Origin: Rosistilla carotiformis
GTDB taxonomy: Bacteria > Planctomycetota > Planctomycetia > Pirellulales > Pirellulaceae
DNA: 64,000 nucleotides
Direction: 5' to 3'
Assembly: GCF_007753095.1 (NCBI RefSeq)
Contig: NZ_CP036348.1
Coordinates: 3,286,001 to 3,350,000, forward strand
Shown one piece after another: positions 8,829-18,410 of the stretch. Positions within the stretch are counted from its first letter, which is position 1. Every line of letters starts with the position of its first letter. Position numbers and translations under genes: made by a program. The notes under the pieces are model-generated. The model ran no database searches. It saw nothing but the letters and a program-made list of their open reading frames with translations, and had not been told where the DNA came from.

Positions 8829-10388
8829 CTAAGGCAGCTGAGGGCGCAGCGCGTTGCCTGCGTCGTCGACTGGGTAGAGCGCGTCGTGAGCTGCTAGCTG
8901 AGCGATCAATCCTTGCATCATGTGTTTCAGTTCCTGCGGATGCGATTGCGCCAGATTCGTCGATTCAAACGGGTCGCTAGCGAGGTTGAACAGCTGGAAA
9001 TGGCCGTCGTCGAACTGAATGAAACCGCCGGTTGTTTTCTCGTCGGGCAACGTGTGATAGACGACTTTCCAATCGCCATCGCGCCAAGAAGTGAAATAAT
9101 TGCTGCGATGCGGTCCGTGAGGATAGTGCATTAGAAACTGTTCCTTCCGTTGCGGATCGGGTTTGCCAGTCAACAACGTCTGCAGCGGCAGACCGTCGAC
9201 GATGTGGCGCTCGGGACCCGAAGCGTTAGCAACGTCCAGGATGGTCGGGAACAGATCCTGAACCGCCGCGACTTGGCTTTGGATTTTGCCGGCGGGAATT
9301 TGCAAGCGTTGTTGCATCGGACGGGAGGCATCCGGTTTCGCCCAGGCGGCGATAAACGGCACGCGCATCCCGCCTTCGTAATGGGCTCCCTTCTTGCCGC
9401 GCAACGGCGCGGCGCAGGCGACCTCGTGCTGATCGCCAAGGGGGGCGTCGGAGCCGTTGTCTCCTAAAAAGAAGACCAGCGTCTCTTCGGCGATCCCCAA
9501 CGCTTCCAGCTGGTCCAACAGGTCGCCCAGCGATTTATCCATCCCTTCGATCAAGGTGGCGAACGCTTGCGCGTTTTCGGGTTTGCCGGAGTCTTTGTAG
9601 TTGGCGGCGAACCGGGGATCCGAATCAAACGGCGCGTGGACGGCGTAGTGTGCGAAGTAGAGATAAAACGGTTCTTCCTGCTTCGCTGCTTGCTTCACCA
9701 AGGCGTTCGCTTCCAACGTCAACGCTTCGGTCAGGAACGTTTGGGTGCCGTGGTATTTTTCCAAATGGGGCACGGCGTGATGCTTGCGTCGTGTTTGTTG
9801 GCCGTAGTCTTTTTCGCCGTAGTAGCTGCCTGGGGCACCAAACGCAGCCCCGGCGACGTTGATCTCGAAACCAAGGTTCAACGGTTCGGATCCTGGATGT
9901 CCCGCTGCACCGAAGTGCCCCTTGCCGATGTGCATCGTCTTATAACCCTGGGATCGTAAGATCCCCGGCAACGTGACGTCTTGCGGAGTCAGGCCGATCC
10001 AGTTCCAGTCGGGGGCGCCGTGCGGACCGGCATTGTTTTTCTGAGGGTTGATCCAATTGGTCGCGCGATGGCGCGCGGCGTTTTGGCCGGTCATGATCGA
10101 GATCCGCGTCGGCGAACACACGCTCATCGCGTAGAACTGGTTGAAACGAATTCCCTGCTGAGCCAATCGTTGCATGTTGGGAGTTCGGTAAAAGTCGTTC
10201 AACGGATAGCGTTTCGGCTCCCCTTGTTCGTCGGTCAAAAAGGGGACCGACGTATCCATGATGCCCATGTCATCGACCAGGAAGACAACGATATTGGGGC
10301 GGTCGGCCGCGACGGCGTCTGGGGCAAACGTCATTGCGACGGCCAAGGGCGCAAACAGCAGCACGAGGTTTCGAGAAGTATTTCGCAT
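8829..10388 (-). CDS. Secreted type I sulfatase
   Basis: A 519-residue arylsulfatase-family enzyme with a signal peptide (residues 1-28, cut near DAVAADRPN). The Ca-binding DD pair is in VFLVDDMG. The formylglycine signature CSPTRISIMTG has Cys91 as the residue converted to FGly, and further metal and catalytic residues are seen as HIGKGHFG and FFLGDNGSDAP. It would hydrolyse sulfate esters, most likely from sulfated polysaccharides, outside the cytoplasm. Maturation would need a formylglycine-generating enzyme or anaerobic SME, neither of which is in this window. No obvious operon partner. Confidence 0.93.
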   Translation of the reverse strand: MRNTSRNLVLLFAPLAVAMTFAPDAVAADRPNIVVFLVDDMGIMDTSVPFLTDEQGEPKRYPLNDFYRTPNMQRLAQQGIRFNQFYAMSVCSPTRISIMTGQNAARHRATNWINPQKNNAGPHGAPDWNWIGLTPQDVTLPGILRSQGYKTMHIGKGHFGAAGHPGSEPLNLGFEINVAGAAFGAPGSYYGEKDYGQQTRRKHHAVPHLEKYHGTQTFLTEALTLEANALVKQAAKQEEPFYLYFAHYAVHAPFDSDPRFAANYKDSGKPENAQAFATLIEGMDKSLGDLLDQLEALGIAEETLVFFLGDNGSDAPLGDQHEVACAAPLRGKKGAHYEGGMRVPFIAAWAKPDASRPMQQRLQIPAGKIQSQVAAVQDLFPTILDVANASGPERHIVDGLPLQTLLTGKPDPQRKEQFLMHYPHGPHRSNYFTSWRDGDWKVVYHTLPDEKTTGGFIQFDDGHFQLFNLASDPFESTNLAQSHPQELKHMMQGLIAQLAAHDALYPVDDAGNALRPQLP

Positions 10389-10442
10389 CGTTTGGGGTTC
10401 CGATCGTAGTGGGGGATGGAAGCGGTTGAGGACGCGGGCGGA

Positions 10443-10907
10443 CTAAGCCTGGATCAACGGGTTGATCTGTTTGCTATCGGTGTCGGTCTTGGAGATGTTT
10501 ATGGCCGCGTCGACGACGACGACGCTCATCGAGATCTCGAGACGGCCGGACGTTGAAGGCTGTGGCGTCGCGCCCGCCGCCTCGATCCGGTCGTTCTCCC
10601 ACGTTGGAGTGTTGCCAATGAAATGGTCGTCGCCAGCAAGCAACGCCATGCACCGCGGACGCTTCCGCGGTTCGCGGGGCCGATTGGAATCGCGGACGAA
10701 CAAATTCCGATCGTCGCCGCCGCCGCTTCGCCAGACGCCCGGCAGGTGCTGGGCGACCCTAAACTTGCTTTCGTTTGCGGATGTGAATGCTAGCGGGTGG
10801 CGTGGGTGTTGGTCCTGCGATTGGATGGTTTCGTCGTGCGCCTGCAATCCACAGGCGAGTGTCCCTGTGACGATGGCAACTTGAACGAAAGTCCTAGCAA
10901 GTCTCAT
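10443..10907 (-). CDS. Possible small secreted protein of unknown function
   Basis: A 154-codon frame whose first 25 residues look like a signal peptide (MRLARTFVQVAIVTGTLACG, then LQAHDE). The rest is Arg- and Pro-rich and ends in a more hydrophobic stretch (ISMSVVVVDAAINIS). I do not recognise a family. The opposite strand is also open over 10462-10884, so coding is not certain. It lies just upstream of the sulfatase gene in the same direction with 54 bases between them. Confidence 0.4.
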   Translation of the reverse strand: MRLARTFVQVAIVTGTLACGLQAHDETIQSQDQHPRHPLAFTSANESKFRVAQHLPGVWRSGGGDDRNLFVRDSNRPREPRKRPRCMALLAGDDHFIGNTPTWENDRIEAAGATPQPSTSGRLEISMSVVVVDAAINISKTDTDSKQINPLIQA

Positions 10908-11084
10908 GCGATGGCGCTTCCAATGTGAAAGTTTGCCGGTTAGGCGATTCTTGATGATTTTAACGATTTGACTGATCGGGAAGAGTTTGCGGGTCCGATA
11001 GTACAAATACGAATTTCTATCATTCCAGCGAACTGCAGCGGCATGCGCTCACGCTCGGAGGTCGAAACTTTAGGTTTCCTAATT

Positions 11085-12542
11085 ATGAAGACGTCTCACA
11101 CGCCCGCTCGGATCTCATGTTTGCTTGCTTTGGCAAGTGCCATGATTCTAACGAATCTCTCGGCGGTTGCCGAGGATCAATCGATTCCAACGAATCGTTT
11201 GCGTGCACCGGTCAAACCGAAACAGACCTGGGTGCCGGAAGCGAATCCGCCGGTCCAGCCTGTCGCCGCAACTCAAGTGGTGGAAACCGATCCGAAGGCG
11301 GAGACCTTGGTTTCTCAGCCGCAGCGTGCGGTGAGCGCCAATCGCCAGTATGCGACTGCGCCGCAACCGGCAGCCATCGGCACGGGAGCTGCGAAAGCGC
11401 GGGCCTCCGCGGCGGTACGTCGTCCAGCACCGAAGTCTCAATCGCCCAATTGGTTGGGCGTTCGGCAAGTCGGATACAACGAACATTACATCCCAGGGGA
11501 CGTTGGCGGTTACGTCGAGGCAGGTCCATCGTGTGGTTGCGATTCGTGCAGCGGCGGAATCGGCATGGCTTACGAGCCGGGCTGTGGATTTGAACCCGCG
11601 TGCGGCTTTGAACCGAGCTGTGGTTTTGAAGGGGCGGGATGCACCGGCGATGCTTGTGGCATCGGTTGCGGGTGCAATGCTTGCATCGAACCAGGCTGTG
11701 GTCCTTGCGATCCCTTTGGTTGGTGGGACTGGCGTCGAACCGAATTCTTCGTCGGCGTGCAAGGCTTCAAGGGACCACCGAACTTTGCCTCGGGCAACAC
11801 CGCCGGGCAACGCGACGGATCGGCCAGCTTCGGCTTCCATCAAGGTTTCAACCTGGGCCGACCGCTGTATTTCATCGGCTGCGGTGAATTCGGATGGCAG
11901 TTTGGTTTGCGAGCGACGCAGAGCAACTTGAGCGGTGCTGAATTTACGACCGATGAACGAACCCAGTTGTTCCTGACCGGCGGTGTCTATCGCCGTGTCG
12001 ATTGTGGATGGCAAGGTGGTGTCGTGGTCGATTATCTGAGCGATCAATGGTACTACGATGTCGATCTGCTGCAGATTCGCGGCGAATTGAGCTGGAAGGT
12101 GTCGCCGGTCAATGAGTTCGGTTTCCGGATGTCGCAAAGCACGCAGACCAGCGGTTCGGTCGCTCAATTGCTTGACGACGCGGGGCTGACCACGACAACG
12201 GAAGCGGGTTTCCTGGCGACCGATCAGTATCGCTTCTTCCATCGCCGCACCATGGGCAATGGAGTCGAGGTGGAAGGAAACGTCGGCTTCAGCGGCTCTT
12301 CCGATGTGATCTTGGGTGCATCCTTCGACGTGCCAATGGGCCGCTGCCTGGCACTGCGAACCGGTTTCGATTACTTAATTCCCGACGATGGTTCCAACGC
12401 CAATGGGAATCAGCAAGAAGGCTGGAACATGGGAATGTCGTTTGTTTGGACTCCCGGCGGCCGGATCGCAGGCGGCCGCGACTACTACCGACCGCTGTTC
12501 AATGTCGCCGACAACGGCAGCTTCATGGTCGATCGTCGCTAG
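11085..12542 (+). CDS. DUF6666-like secreted Cys-rich surface protein
   Basis: A 485-residue protein with a signal peptide ending near NLSAVAEDQ. An N-terminal Ala/Pro-rich linker is followed by a Cys/Gly-rich stretch (about residues 145-205) built of near-repeats such as PGCGFEPACGFEPSCGFE, and then a C-terminal half resembling an outer-membrane beta barrel (FFVGVQGFKG, SFGFHQGFNLGRPL, LRTGFDYLIP). I place it in the planctomycete DUF6666 family on these features. The start is ATG at 11085, as the open frame upstream lacks protein character. The Cys cluster may form disulfides or bind metal at the cell surface. Function unknown. Confidence 0.75.
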   Translation: MKTSHTPARISCLLALASAMILTNLSAVAEDQSIPTNRLRAPVKPKQTWVPEANPPVQPVAATQVVETDPKAETLVSQPQRAVSANRQYATAPQPAAIGTGAAKARASAAVRRPAPKSQSPNWLGVRQVGYNEHYIPGDVGGYVEAGPSCGCDSCSGGIGMAYEPGCGFEPACGFEPSCGFEGAGCTGDACGIGCGCNACIEPGCGPCDPFGWWDWRRTEFFVGVQGFKGPPNFASGNTAGQRDGSASFGFHQGFNLGRPLYFIGCGEFGWQFGLRATQSNLSGAEFTTDERTQLFLTGGVYRRVDCGWQGGVVVDYLSDQWYYDVDLLQIRGELSWKVSPVNEFGFRMSQSTQTSGSVAQLLDDAGLTTTTEAGFLATDQYRFFHRRTMGNGVEVEGNVGFSGSSDVILGASFDVPMGRCLALRTGFDYLIPDDGSNANGNQQEGWNMGMSFVWTPGGRIAGGRDYYRPLFNVADNGSFMVDRR

Positions 12543-12546
12543 TTTG

Positions 12547-12756
12547 CTAGGCGCGTCGTCCTGCGGCGCGACGGCTACGCAACAAAAAGTAGACTGCGAT
12601 TGCAGCGACCGCGATCACTGCAACCCAACCCGCGTGTGATCCGCTGGTGAGATAGTGAACCATCGGACGGGTTTCGCTAGCCACAGCACCGTGCCCTGGA
12701 TGTGCGAAAAGCAAAGAGGGGAGCGAGAGGCTGATCAAGGTTAGCAAGGGACGCAT
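12547..12756 (-). CDS. Small membrane protein with His-rich N-terminus (69 aa)
   Basis: A 69-residue protein: signal-like N-terminus (MRPLLTLISLSLPSLLFAHP), then HPGHG, then a single membrane helix (about residues 42-59) and a basic C-terminus (SRRAAGRRA). The AHPGHG cut-site motif is common in HupE-like and other metal-linked small planctomycete proteins. It ends four bases from the DUF6666 gene in convergent orientation. The frame stays open far upstream, but only this part has protein character and the ATG at 12756 gives a clean signal peptide. Confidence 0.6.
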   Translation of the reverse strand: MRPLLTLISLSLPSLLFAHPGHGAVASETRPMVHYLTSGSHAGWVAVIAVAAIAVYFLLRSRRAAGRRA

Positions 12757-13005
12757 CGGAAAACTCTGTGGGTTCGGTGACGGCAACGACGCGCGGCTGG
12801 CGGCGTCTGGAAAGTCGCGGATCGGAAACTCCATACCGTAGGTTCCGACATGCTCGATTGGCGAGGGATCTTGAAACCGCTTCGCAATGCGGGTGACAAG
12901 CGATAACATACCCAGGTCGACCGTTATAGCGAGTTCGAAGCGTTTGCCCAGTGGATGTGCCAGGTGCGAAGGCTCGTGACATAGATCTTGGGAGCCAATC
13001 GAACG

Positions 13006-13980
13006 ATGACAGAAGTCGAACACCGCGCGTTGGGACAAACCGATATCCGCATCTCCCCCGTGGCGATGGGATGCTGGCCGATCGCGGGGATGACCAGCGT
13101 CGATGTCAATGATACCGACAGCTTGGCGACACTCGACGCCGCGTTGGAATCCGGAATCAACTTTTTTGATACCGCGTATTGCTACGGTGCCCAGGGCGAA
13201 AGCGAGCGGTTGATCGGCCGCGGTTTGGGAGATCGACGAGACCAAATCGTGATCGCGACCAAGGGAGGGATCGCTTGGGATTCCCAAGGGCAACGCGTTC
13301 AAGACGCTTCGCCAGCGACGCTTCGCCAGCAGTGTGACGAAAGCCTGCAGCGGCTGGGAACCGATCGCGTCGAACTGCTGTACCTTCACGGCCCCGATCC
13401 CAACGTTCCGGTGACCGAATCGGCGGGCGAACTGAAACGTCTGATGGACGAAGGCAAGACGCGCAGCGTGGGTGTTTCGAATTTCAACGTCGAACAATTG
13501 GAAGCCTTTCAGGCCGTCTGCCCGATTTCCGCTGTGCAACCGCATTTCAACATGCTGCAGCGGGAAATCCTGCAGGATATCGTCCCCTGGTGCGAAGCGA
13601 ATGGCGCGTCGGTGATCATCTACTGGCCCTTGATGAAGGGGTTGTTGGCCGGGAAATTGCCCCGCGATCATCAATTTGCTCCCGGCGACGGACGGGCCAA
13701 GTATCCGATGTTTCAAGGGGAGCAGTGGCAGAAGAACCAAGACTTTGTCGACACCTTGCGGCGGCTGGCGATCGAGATCGGTCGCAGCGTTTCGGACTTG
13801 GTGATCAATTGGACGATCCATCACCCCGGCATTACCGCGGCCCTGTGCGGTGCTAAACGGCCGTATCAAATCACCGAATCGGCGGCGGCCCTCTCTTGGC
13901 GGCTGACGCCTGACCAGCGGCAGCGGATCGACCAGGCGATCGCCGATCGTGGCCCTGTGGCGGGCCGATCGGCTGTCTGA
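13006..13980 (+). CDS. Aldo/keto reductase
   Basis: A 324-residue NADPH-dependent oxidoreductase of the AKR superfamily. The catalytic tetrad is visible as Asp and Tyr in FFDTAYCYG, Lys in IATKGG and His in LLYLHGPDP. A cofactor phosphate site may be the ALCGAKRPYQITES stretch near the C-terminus. The ATG at 13006 fits the family start (RALGQTDIRISPVAMG); a TTG at 12988 would add six residues. It resembles the YajO/Tas-like group that reduces aldehydes or sugars; the substrate cannot be stated. Confidence 0.88.
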   Translation: MTEVEHRALGQTDIRISPVAMGCWPIAGMTSVDVNDTDSLATLDAALESGINFFDTAYCYGAQGESERLIGRGLGDRRDQIVIATKGGIAWDSQGQRVQDASPATLRQQCDESLQRLGTDRVELLYLHGPDPNVPVTESAGELKRLMDEGKTRSVGVSNFNVEQLEAFQAVCPISAVQPHFNMLQREILQDIVPWCEANGASVIIYWPLMKGLLAGKLPRDHQFAPGDGRAKYPMFQGEQWQKNQDFVDTLRRLAIEIGRSVSDLVINWTIHHPGITAALCGAKRPYQITESAAALSWRLTPDQRQRIDQAIADRGPVAGRSAV

Positions 13981-14142
13981 CCATTTGCTGCAATCGGCAC
14001 AATCGAGCCGCTGTTTTGCCTATTCTGCCTCCGCTTCCCGCAGCCGCAACGTTCCCCGAATCGCACCATCTTAACATGGGGCGATCGGGTCGAATGCATC
14101 GGCCCCGATTTGCATCGCTATTTGGCTGACGAGGTCGAGCCC

Positions 14143-15276
14143 GTGAAACACATCTACCTAGACTTTAACACGACCACTCCGCTGGCTCCTTCGGTCGGCG
14201 AAGCGATGCAACCGTTTTGGGACGAACATTTTCTGTTACCTACGCAACAGCATCCCGCGGGCCTGGCGTTGGGAGAATTGGTCGATACGGCACGCGAACA
14301 GGTTGCCAATCTGATGGGCTGCGATCCGTTTGAGGTCGTCTTTACATCGGGCGGAACCGAAGCGAACAATCTCGCCATCCTGGGTGTCTGTCGCGCTTGG
14401 CAGCATGCCGGCAAGCCGCCCGGCCGCGTGATCGTTTCGGCCACCGAGCACGATTCGGTGATCGCCGCTGCGAATTCGTTGCAGTTCGATGGCTGGCATA
14501 TCGAATATTTGGACGTCGATTCCACCGGACGCGTCGATCCGGAACAATTGGAAGCGATGTTGCAGCCCGACACCGTGCTGGTCTGCTTGCAAGCGGCGTG
14601 CAGTATTTCGGGCGTGTTGCAGCCGGTTCGACAAGTCGCCGACATCTGCCACGCCCGCGGAGTGCTGTTGCACTGCGATGCGGCTCAGATCGCCGGCAAA
14701 CAGCCGATCGATACCGGATCGCTACGCGCCGACACGATCGCGATCAGCGGCCACAAAATGTATGGGCCCAAGGGAATCGGAGCGTTGTACGTCCGCCGTG
14801 GCCTGAAGCTGTCGCCGATCCTGTACGGCGAAGCGTCGGAGATGGGACTGCGTCCCGGGTCGGGAAACATCACGGGAGAGATCGGTCTGGGAGCGGCCGC
14901 CAGAATGGCCGCTCGTGGTGCCGAAGATGCCACCGAGACGATGGCTGCACTGCGCGACCGATTTGAACAACGGATTAAACAGTCCGTCGCGCCGACACCT
15001 CGCGTGTGGGGAGATCAGGTTTCCCGATTGCCGAATACGTCGCTGATCACCTTGCCGATTCGGGTCTCGAATCAATTTAACCAAGCCACGTCGGACCTTG
15101 TCATTTGCCGTCCGCGGTGCCCGCAACCTCAGGACTGGATGACGCGCAGCCTCGTCGCGTTTGGACTCACCGAACAACAGATCGCCTGCACGATTCGTGT
15201 CAGCGTCGGCTGGACGACGTCGCAAGAGACTATCGATCAAGCCGCCAACCATATCATCCTTGCGTTGGAAAACTAA
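14143..15276 (+). CDS. Cysteine-desulfurase-like class V aminotransferase (NifS/IscS group)
   Basis: A 377-residue PLP enzyme. The N-terminus (YLDFNTTTPL) corresponds to YLDNNATT of NifS/IscS. TSGGTEANNLA binds the cofactor phosphate, HCDAAQIAGK carries the PLP-ring Asp, and ISGHKMYGPKGIGALYVRR holds the Schiff-base lysine. In the mobile loop, Cys in RPRCPQPQ aligns without gaps to the catalytic Cys of IscS (17 residues to the following GL), but the usual SGSACTS context is replaced. The start is GTG at 14143 after GAGGTCGAG; a TTG at 14110 is an alternative. Sulfur transfer is likely but another PLP role is possible. Confidence 0.8.
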   Translation: MKHIYLDFNTTTPLAPSVGEAMQPFWDEHFLLPTQQHPAGLALGELVDTAREQVANLMGCDPFEVVFTSGGTEANNLAILGVCRAWQHAGKPPGRVIVSATEHDSVIAAANSLQFDGWHIEYLDVDSTGRVDPEQLEAMLQPDTVLVCLQAACSISGVLQPVRQVADICHARGVLLHCDAAQIAGKQPIDTGSLRADTIAISGHKMYGPKGIGALYVRRGLKLSPILYGEASEMGLRPGSGNITGEIGLGAAARMAARGAEDATETMAALRDRFEQRIKQSVAPTPRVWGDQVSRLPNTSLITLPIRVSNQFNQATSDLVICRPRCPQPQDWMTRSLVAFGLTEQQIACTIRVSVGWTTSQETIDQAANHIILALEN

Positions 15277-15301
15277 CGGCGGATTCTCAACGTGATCGGC
15301 A

Positions 15302-16276
15302 TCACGGTTCCGTCAGCAACGCTTCGATCCGTTCGATCACTTCGGGCATCGCAACCTGTTTGCCCGTCACCAGAAAAGAAAAGTTGTCCGCCAGGATCTC
15401 TTCGGGATGGATCAAATACTTGGTGTTGGTTCCCACCTGTGTCAGGAAATCGTCCAACGCGGAGATCGGATAGCCGACCAAGGTTCCATCTTCCTCGAAA
15501 CGTGGTGTCCAACGCGCTTGTTCTTGCTGCAATTGCACGAATTTGACTTGCAGGTATGCAAAAAAAGAGGCTTCGCGGCTGGGATCGTATTGCGCGATAT
15601 TGGCCAGTAGAACGGGAGCTACCTGGACTTGTTCGTCCTCGACGGTGACGGTGATGTAATGCTGTACGATTGGCGCATCGGGATTGGTGATCCGGCGATC
15701 GCGATAGGCCTCGGATAACCGAACCTCGTCGCATGGTTGGAAACCGATCGTGGCATAGACTTGATCGCGCCACTCGGGCGATTGACGCGATGCGATGTGG
15801 AACAATTCGTGGGCCAGCAAGCGCGGCAGATCCTCCTGGCGGCGACCAAGACGCTGTTCGGGCAAAACAATCGCGTTGCCGCGTGTATGGGGCGCACCGG
15901 CCTCACAGGTGCCCGCGGTGCAGACTAAAAGGACCTCTTCGGGCAGGGGCAGCTTCCATTCGCGGACACGCCGCCCCAGTTGTTCCGCCGCTGGTAGCAC
16001 CGTCTCAATCGACGCATCGGACCACGGTTGGATGTCGTCGATCGCGGCACGAAGATAATCGGCGGATCGGACTTCGGCTTGCGTGTGAAGGCGACTTTGT
16101 AAGTCGAATCGACTCATGCGACGCGTGAACGCATCCTCGGCTCCCAGAATCGCCTCGGCCTCTTCCACGTTGGCAAACCGCATGACACAGTCGGGCGACA
16201 GCGGAACCTCTTGCCCCAACAGATCGCAAGTCGACGCCGCCAATATCACGGTGATCCAGATTCGCAGTGGTTTCAT
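15302..16276 (-). CDS. Secreted zinc-metalloprotease-like protein (HELFH)
   Basis: A 324-residue protein with a signal peptide (MKPLRIWITVILAAS, cut near LLGQ). HELFH at residues 156-160 matches the HExxH zinc motif, and a later EILADNF (Glu with Asp four on) fits the gluzincin third ligand. CTAGTCEAGAPH carries two cysteines that may pair. I do not recognise a named peptidase family. Convergent with the desulfurase-like gene, 25 bases between stops. Confidence 0.6.
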   Translation of the reverse strand: MKPLRIWITVILAASTCDLLGQEVPLSPDCVMRFANVEEAEAILGAEDAFTRRMSRFDLQSRLHTQAEVRSADYLRAAIDDIQPWSDASIETVLPAAEQLGRRVREWKLPLPEEVLLVCTAGTCEAGAPHTRGNAIVLPEQRLGRRQEDLPRLLAHELFHIASRQSPEWRDQVYATIGFQPCDEVRLSEAYRDRRITNPDAPIVQHYITVTVEDEQVQVAPVLLANIAQYDPSREASFFAYLQVKFVQLQQEQARWTPRFEEDGTLVGYPISALDDFLTQVGTNTKYLIHPEEILADNFSFLVTGKQVAMPEVIERIEALLTEP

Positions 16277-16534
16277 CGGTCGGCTCGTCGGAATGGAAGG
16301 AATGTTAGCAGGCCCGGCGTTTCGCAACGTGCATTGTAGGGCAACCCGGCCCACATTGCTTGGCGAGGCGAACGGTTGTTTCGGGGATGGTATTCTTCCT
16401 GGTCGAGGGTGATTCGGGATGCCGTGCTGCCAGCGGCAAACTTAAGGGCGGCCATCGACAACGAAGCGGCCGCGACGGAATGGGAACATGCGTTCGGAGG
16501 GCGTGCGAATGCGCGGAGGGTTCGATTGGGAGGC

Positions 16535-18313
16535 TCATCCGGCAGGGAACGTCGCGCCGGGGTTTGACGCGGCATGGCGCGAGGGATAGCGACTTTCGAT
16601 CGCCTTGCAGACGCCATCGACAAATTCGTCAATCGTTCCATTTTGACAGCACGTCGACTCCAGATGCCGGATGTCGCTTGCCAGATCGTGGTCGGCGAAC
16701 AATGTTTCGATCCAACGGGAGAAGTCGTGCTGTCGACAGTGACGGGACAATATCCTGGGAGGAACCTTCGGAATCACATCGACAAGTTCTTGGAGCGTTG
16801 CGGCGGACGATCCCACGGGACGTCCGTGATCGGTGAAGACAAACTCGCGTCCCTTCGCCACGGGCATGTCGGAATATTTCGTGCAGTGCCGGACATGGGA
16901 CGTCAGCCGCGGGGCAACGAAGAATCGACGCACCTTGCCTTCGGCTTCGTCCGTCGGCGGAAGCAATGCGGCTTCGTTGATCCCGAGGCTGCTGAGTTGA
17001 TCGTACCAACGGTGCGCATCGCCAGCCACGTCCCCCATCGCTTCGACACCCAACCGCCGCACCGCATCCACCTCCTCGCGTTCGGAGAGTCGCGTGACCG
17101 CAACGACCTCCATTTGCTGCAACACACTCTTGGGCAACAGCGAGGGACGGTACGTCACCAAAGTGTAGGCGTCGAGTTCCGTGTCGAGCAGCGTTTGGCT
17201 CTGGGAGTCATCGAAATAGTAGTGGCATTCGTCGATCAAGATGCGATGCGGGAAGCCCCGTTCACGGCGATGGGCGGCGACGATGGCAAGATGACGGTGG
17301 ATGTAATCCGTCTTTTCGGCGTGATTGAGATGCGAGAGGTTCAACACGACGCTGAGGCCTTGCTGAAGCAAAACCGTCAAATCCTCTCCCTGCGGCAACA
17401 GGCGTCCGCCGCCGAGCGCGACCGTGTTTGGCAGCGAAGCCAAATTGTTGTAGTCCCCTTCGGGATCGAACACATAAACCGTGTAGCCTTGAAGGATCAT
17501 CTGTTCGATCAACAGTCCGGCCAGCCATGATTTACCGCTGCGGGTATCTCCCGCCACCAACACACTGCGGCCGCGCAGGCCGATCTGGAACGGCGCATGC
17601 CCTTCTGAATCCTCGAGGATCAACTTGCGGTGGCTGATCCTCGAAGCAGGCAATCGCAGCTCGGCGGAGATCCGATCGATGTAGTCGCCGACGGCCGCTG
17701 GACCATCTCCTTCGATCACGTGATCGGCGATCTCTCGAAGCCGAGCCGACCCCCACTGGACCGCGACACCATGCTCGCACGTGCACAACAATTCATGATC
17801 GTTCTCCGCGTCGCCAATGCCAATCGCATTGTGGATTGAAACCCCAAGTGTGTTCAGCAACTCGCGCAGGCCACTGGATTTGCTGACCGCCGCGGGCAGC
17901 AACATCATCCGCCCGCGATTGAACGTAATCGCCAGTGGCAGTTCAAGACTGCGGATCAACTCAATCGCTACATCGGCGAACTCCGCATCCATTTCAACAA
18001 CACACCGACCGACTTTGAAGTCGATTCCGCGATGCGTCAACTCACTTAACAACGCGACATCGGGCGACCGTCCCAGCAGGGTCGTGTAGCCGTTAGGTAG
18101 CGCGATCACCGCGCCGTTTTCTGCTACGACGCCATCGACGAAATCGAGGTCGCCGGCGACTTCGCGAAGTTCCGAAAGGATCCGTCCGCTGACGATCACG
18201 ACCAACACGCCGCGGCGCCGCGCGTTGCCAATGGCCTCGCGAACCCTCGGATCGAGAACGCCATCGATGGCGATCGTCCCATCATAATCGGTAGCGATCA
18301 CGCGTAAACGCAT
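16535..18313 (-). CDS. HAD phosphatase fused to HerA-like P-loop ATPase
   Basis: A 592-residue fusion. Residues 1-215 form a Cof/sucrose-phosphatase-like HAD domain: motif I DYDGT (Asp9, Asp11), motif II VSGR (41-44), Lys145 and motif IV GDAEND (167-172). Residues about 225-480 form a HerA/VirB4-type ATPase: Walker A GDTRSGKS (255-262), the FDPEGDY strand (282-288) seen in HerA-like proteins as DPHGEY, and Walker B ILIDE (358-362). The C-terminal 110 residues carry a few Cys/His but no known fold. The start is ATG at 18313. It follows the P-type ATPase gene by 97 bases and may be co-transcribed. Whether the HAD half is a true phosphatase or a regulatory domain is unknown. Confidence 0.8.
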   Translation of the reverse strand: MRLRVIATDYDGTIAIDGVLDPRVREAIGNARRRGVLVVIVSGRILSELREVAGDLDFVDGVVAENGAVIALPNGYTTLLGRSPDVALLSELTHRGIDFKVGRCVVEMDAEFADVAIELIRSLELPLAITFNRGRMMLLPAAVSKSSGLRELLNTLGVSIHNAIGIGDAENDHELLCTCEHGVAVQWGSARLREIADHVIEGDGPAAVGDYIDRISAELRLPASRISHRKLILEDSEGHAPFQIGLRGRSVLVAGDTRSGKSWLAGLLIEQMILQGYTVYVFDPEGDYNNLASLPNTVALGGGRLLPQGEDLTVLLQQGLSVVLNLSHLNHAEKTDYIHRHLAIVAAHRRERGFPHRILIDECHYYFDDSQSQTLLDTELDAYTLVTYRPSLLPKSVLQQMEVVAVTRLSEREEVDAVRRLGVEAMGDVAGDAHRWYDQLSSLGINEAALLPPTDEAEGKVRRFFVAPRLTSHVRHCTKYSDMPVAKGREFVFTDHGRPVGSSAATLQELVDVIPKVPPRILSRHCRQHDFSRWIETLFADHDLASDIRHLESTCCQNGTIDEFVDGVCKAIESRYPSRHAASNPGATFPAG

Positions 18314-18410
18314 TGCAGGGTCTCCCTGTCTCGTCGCGGTAAATTCGAGTGCCGTCACGTCGGACGCTTCCCGCGGTAGCGAGTGGATGCGGCCACGACG
18401 CACGATTAGT

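Noticed and set aside
11148-12242. 364-codon minus-strand frame opposite the DUF6666-like gene
   Set aside because: The plus strand has a signal peptide and domain pattern; the minus frame has none.
16574-17530. 318-codon plus-strand frame opposite the HAD-HerA gene
   Set aside because: Antisense to well-supported ATPase motifs; no domain character.
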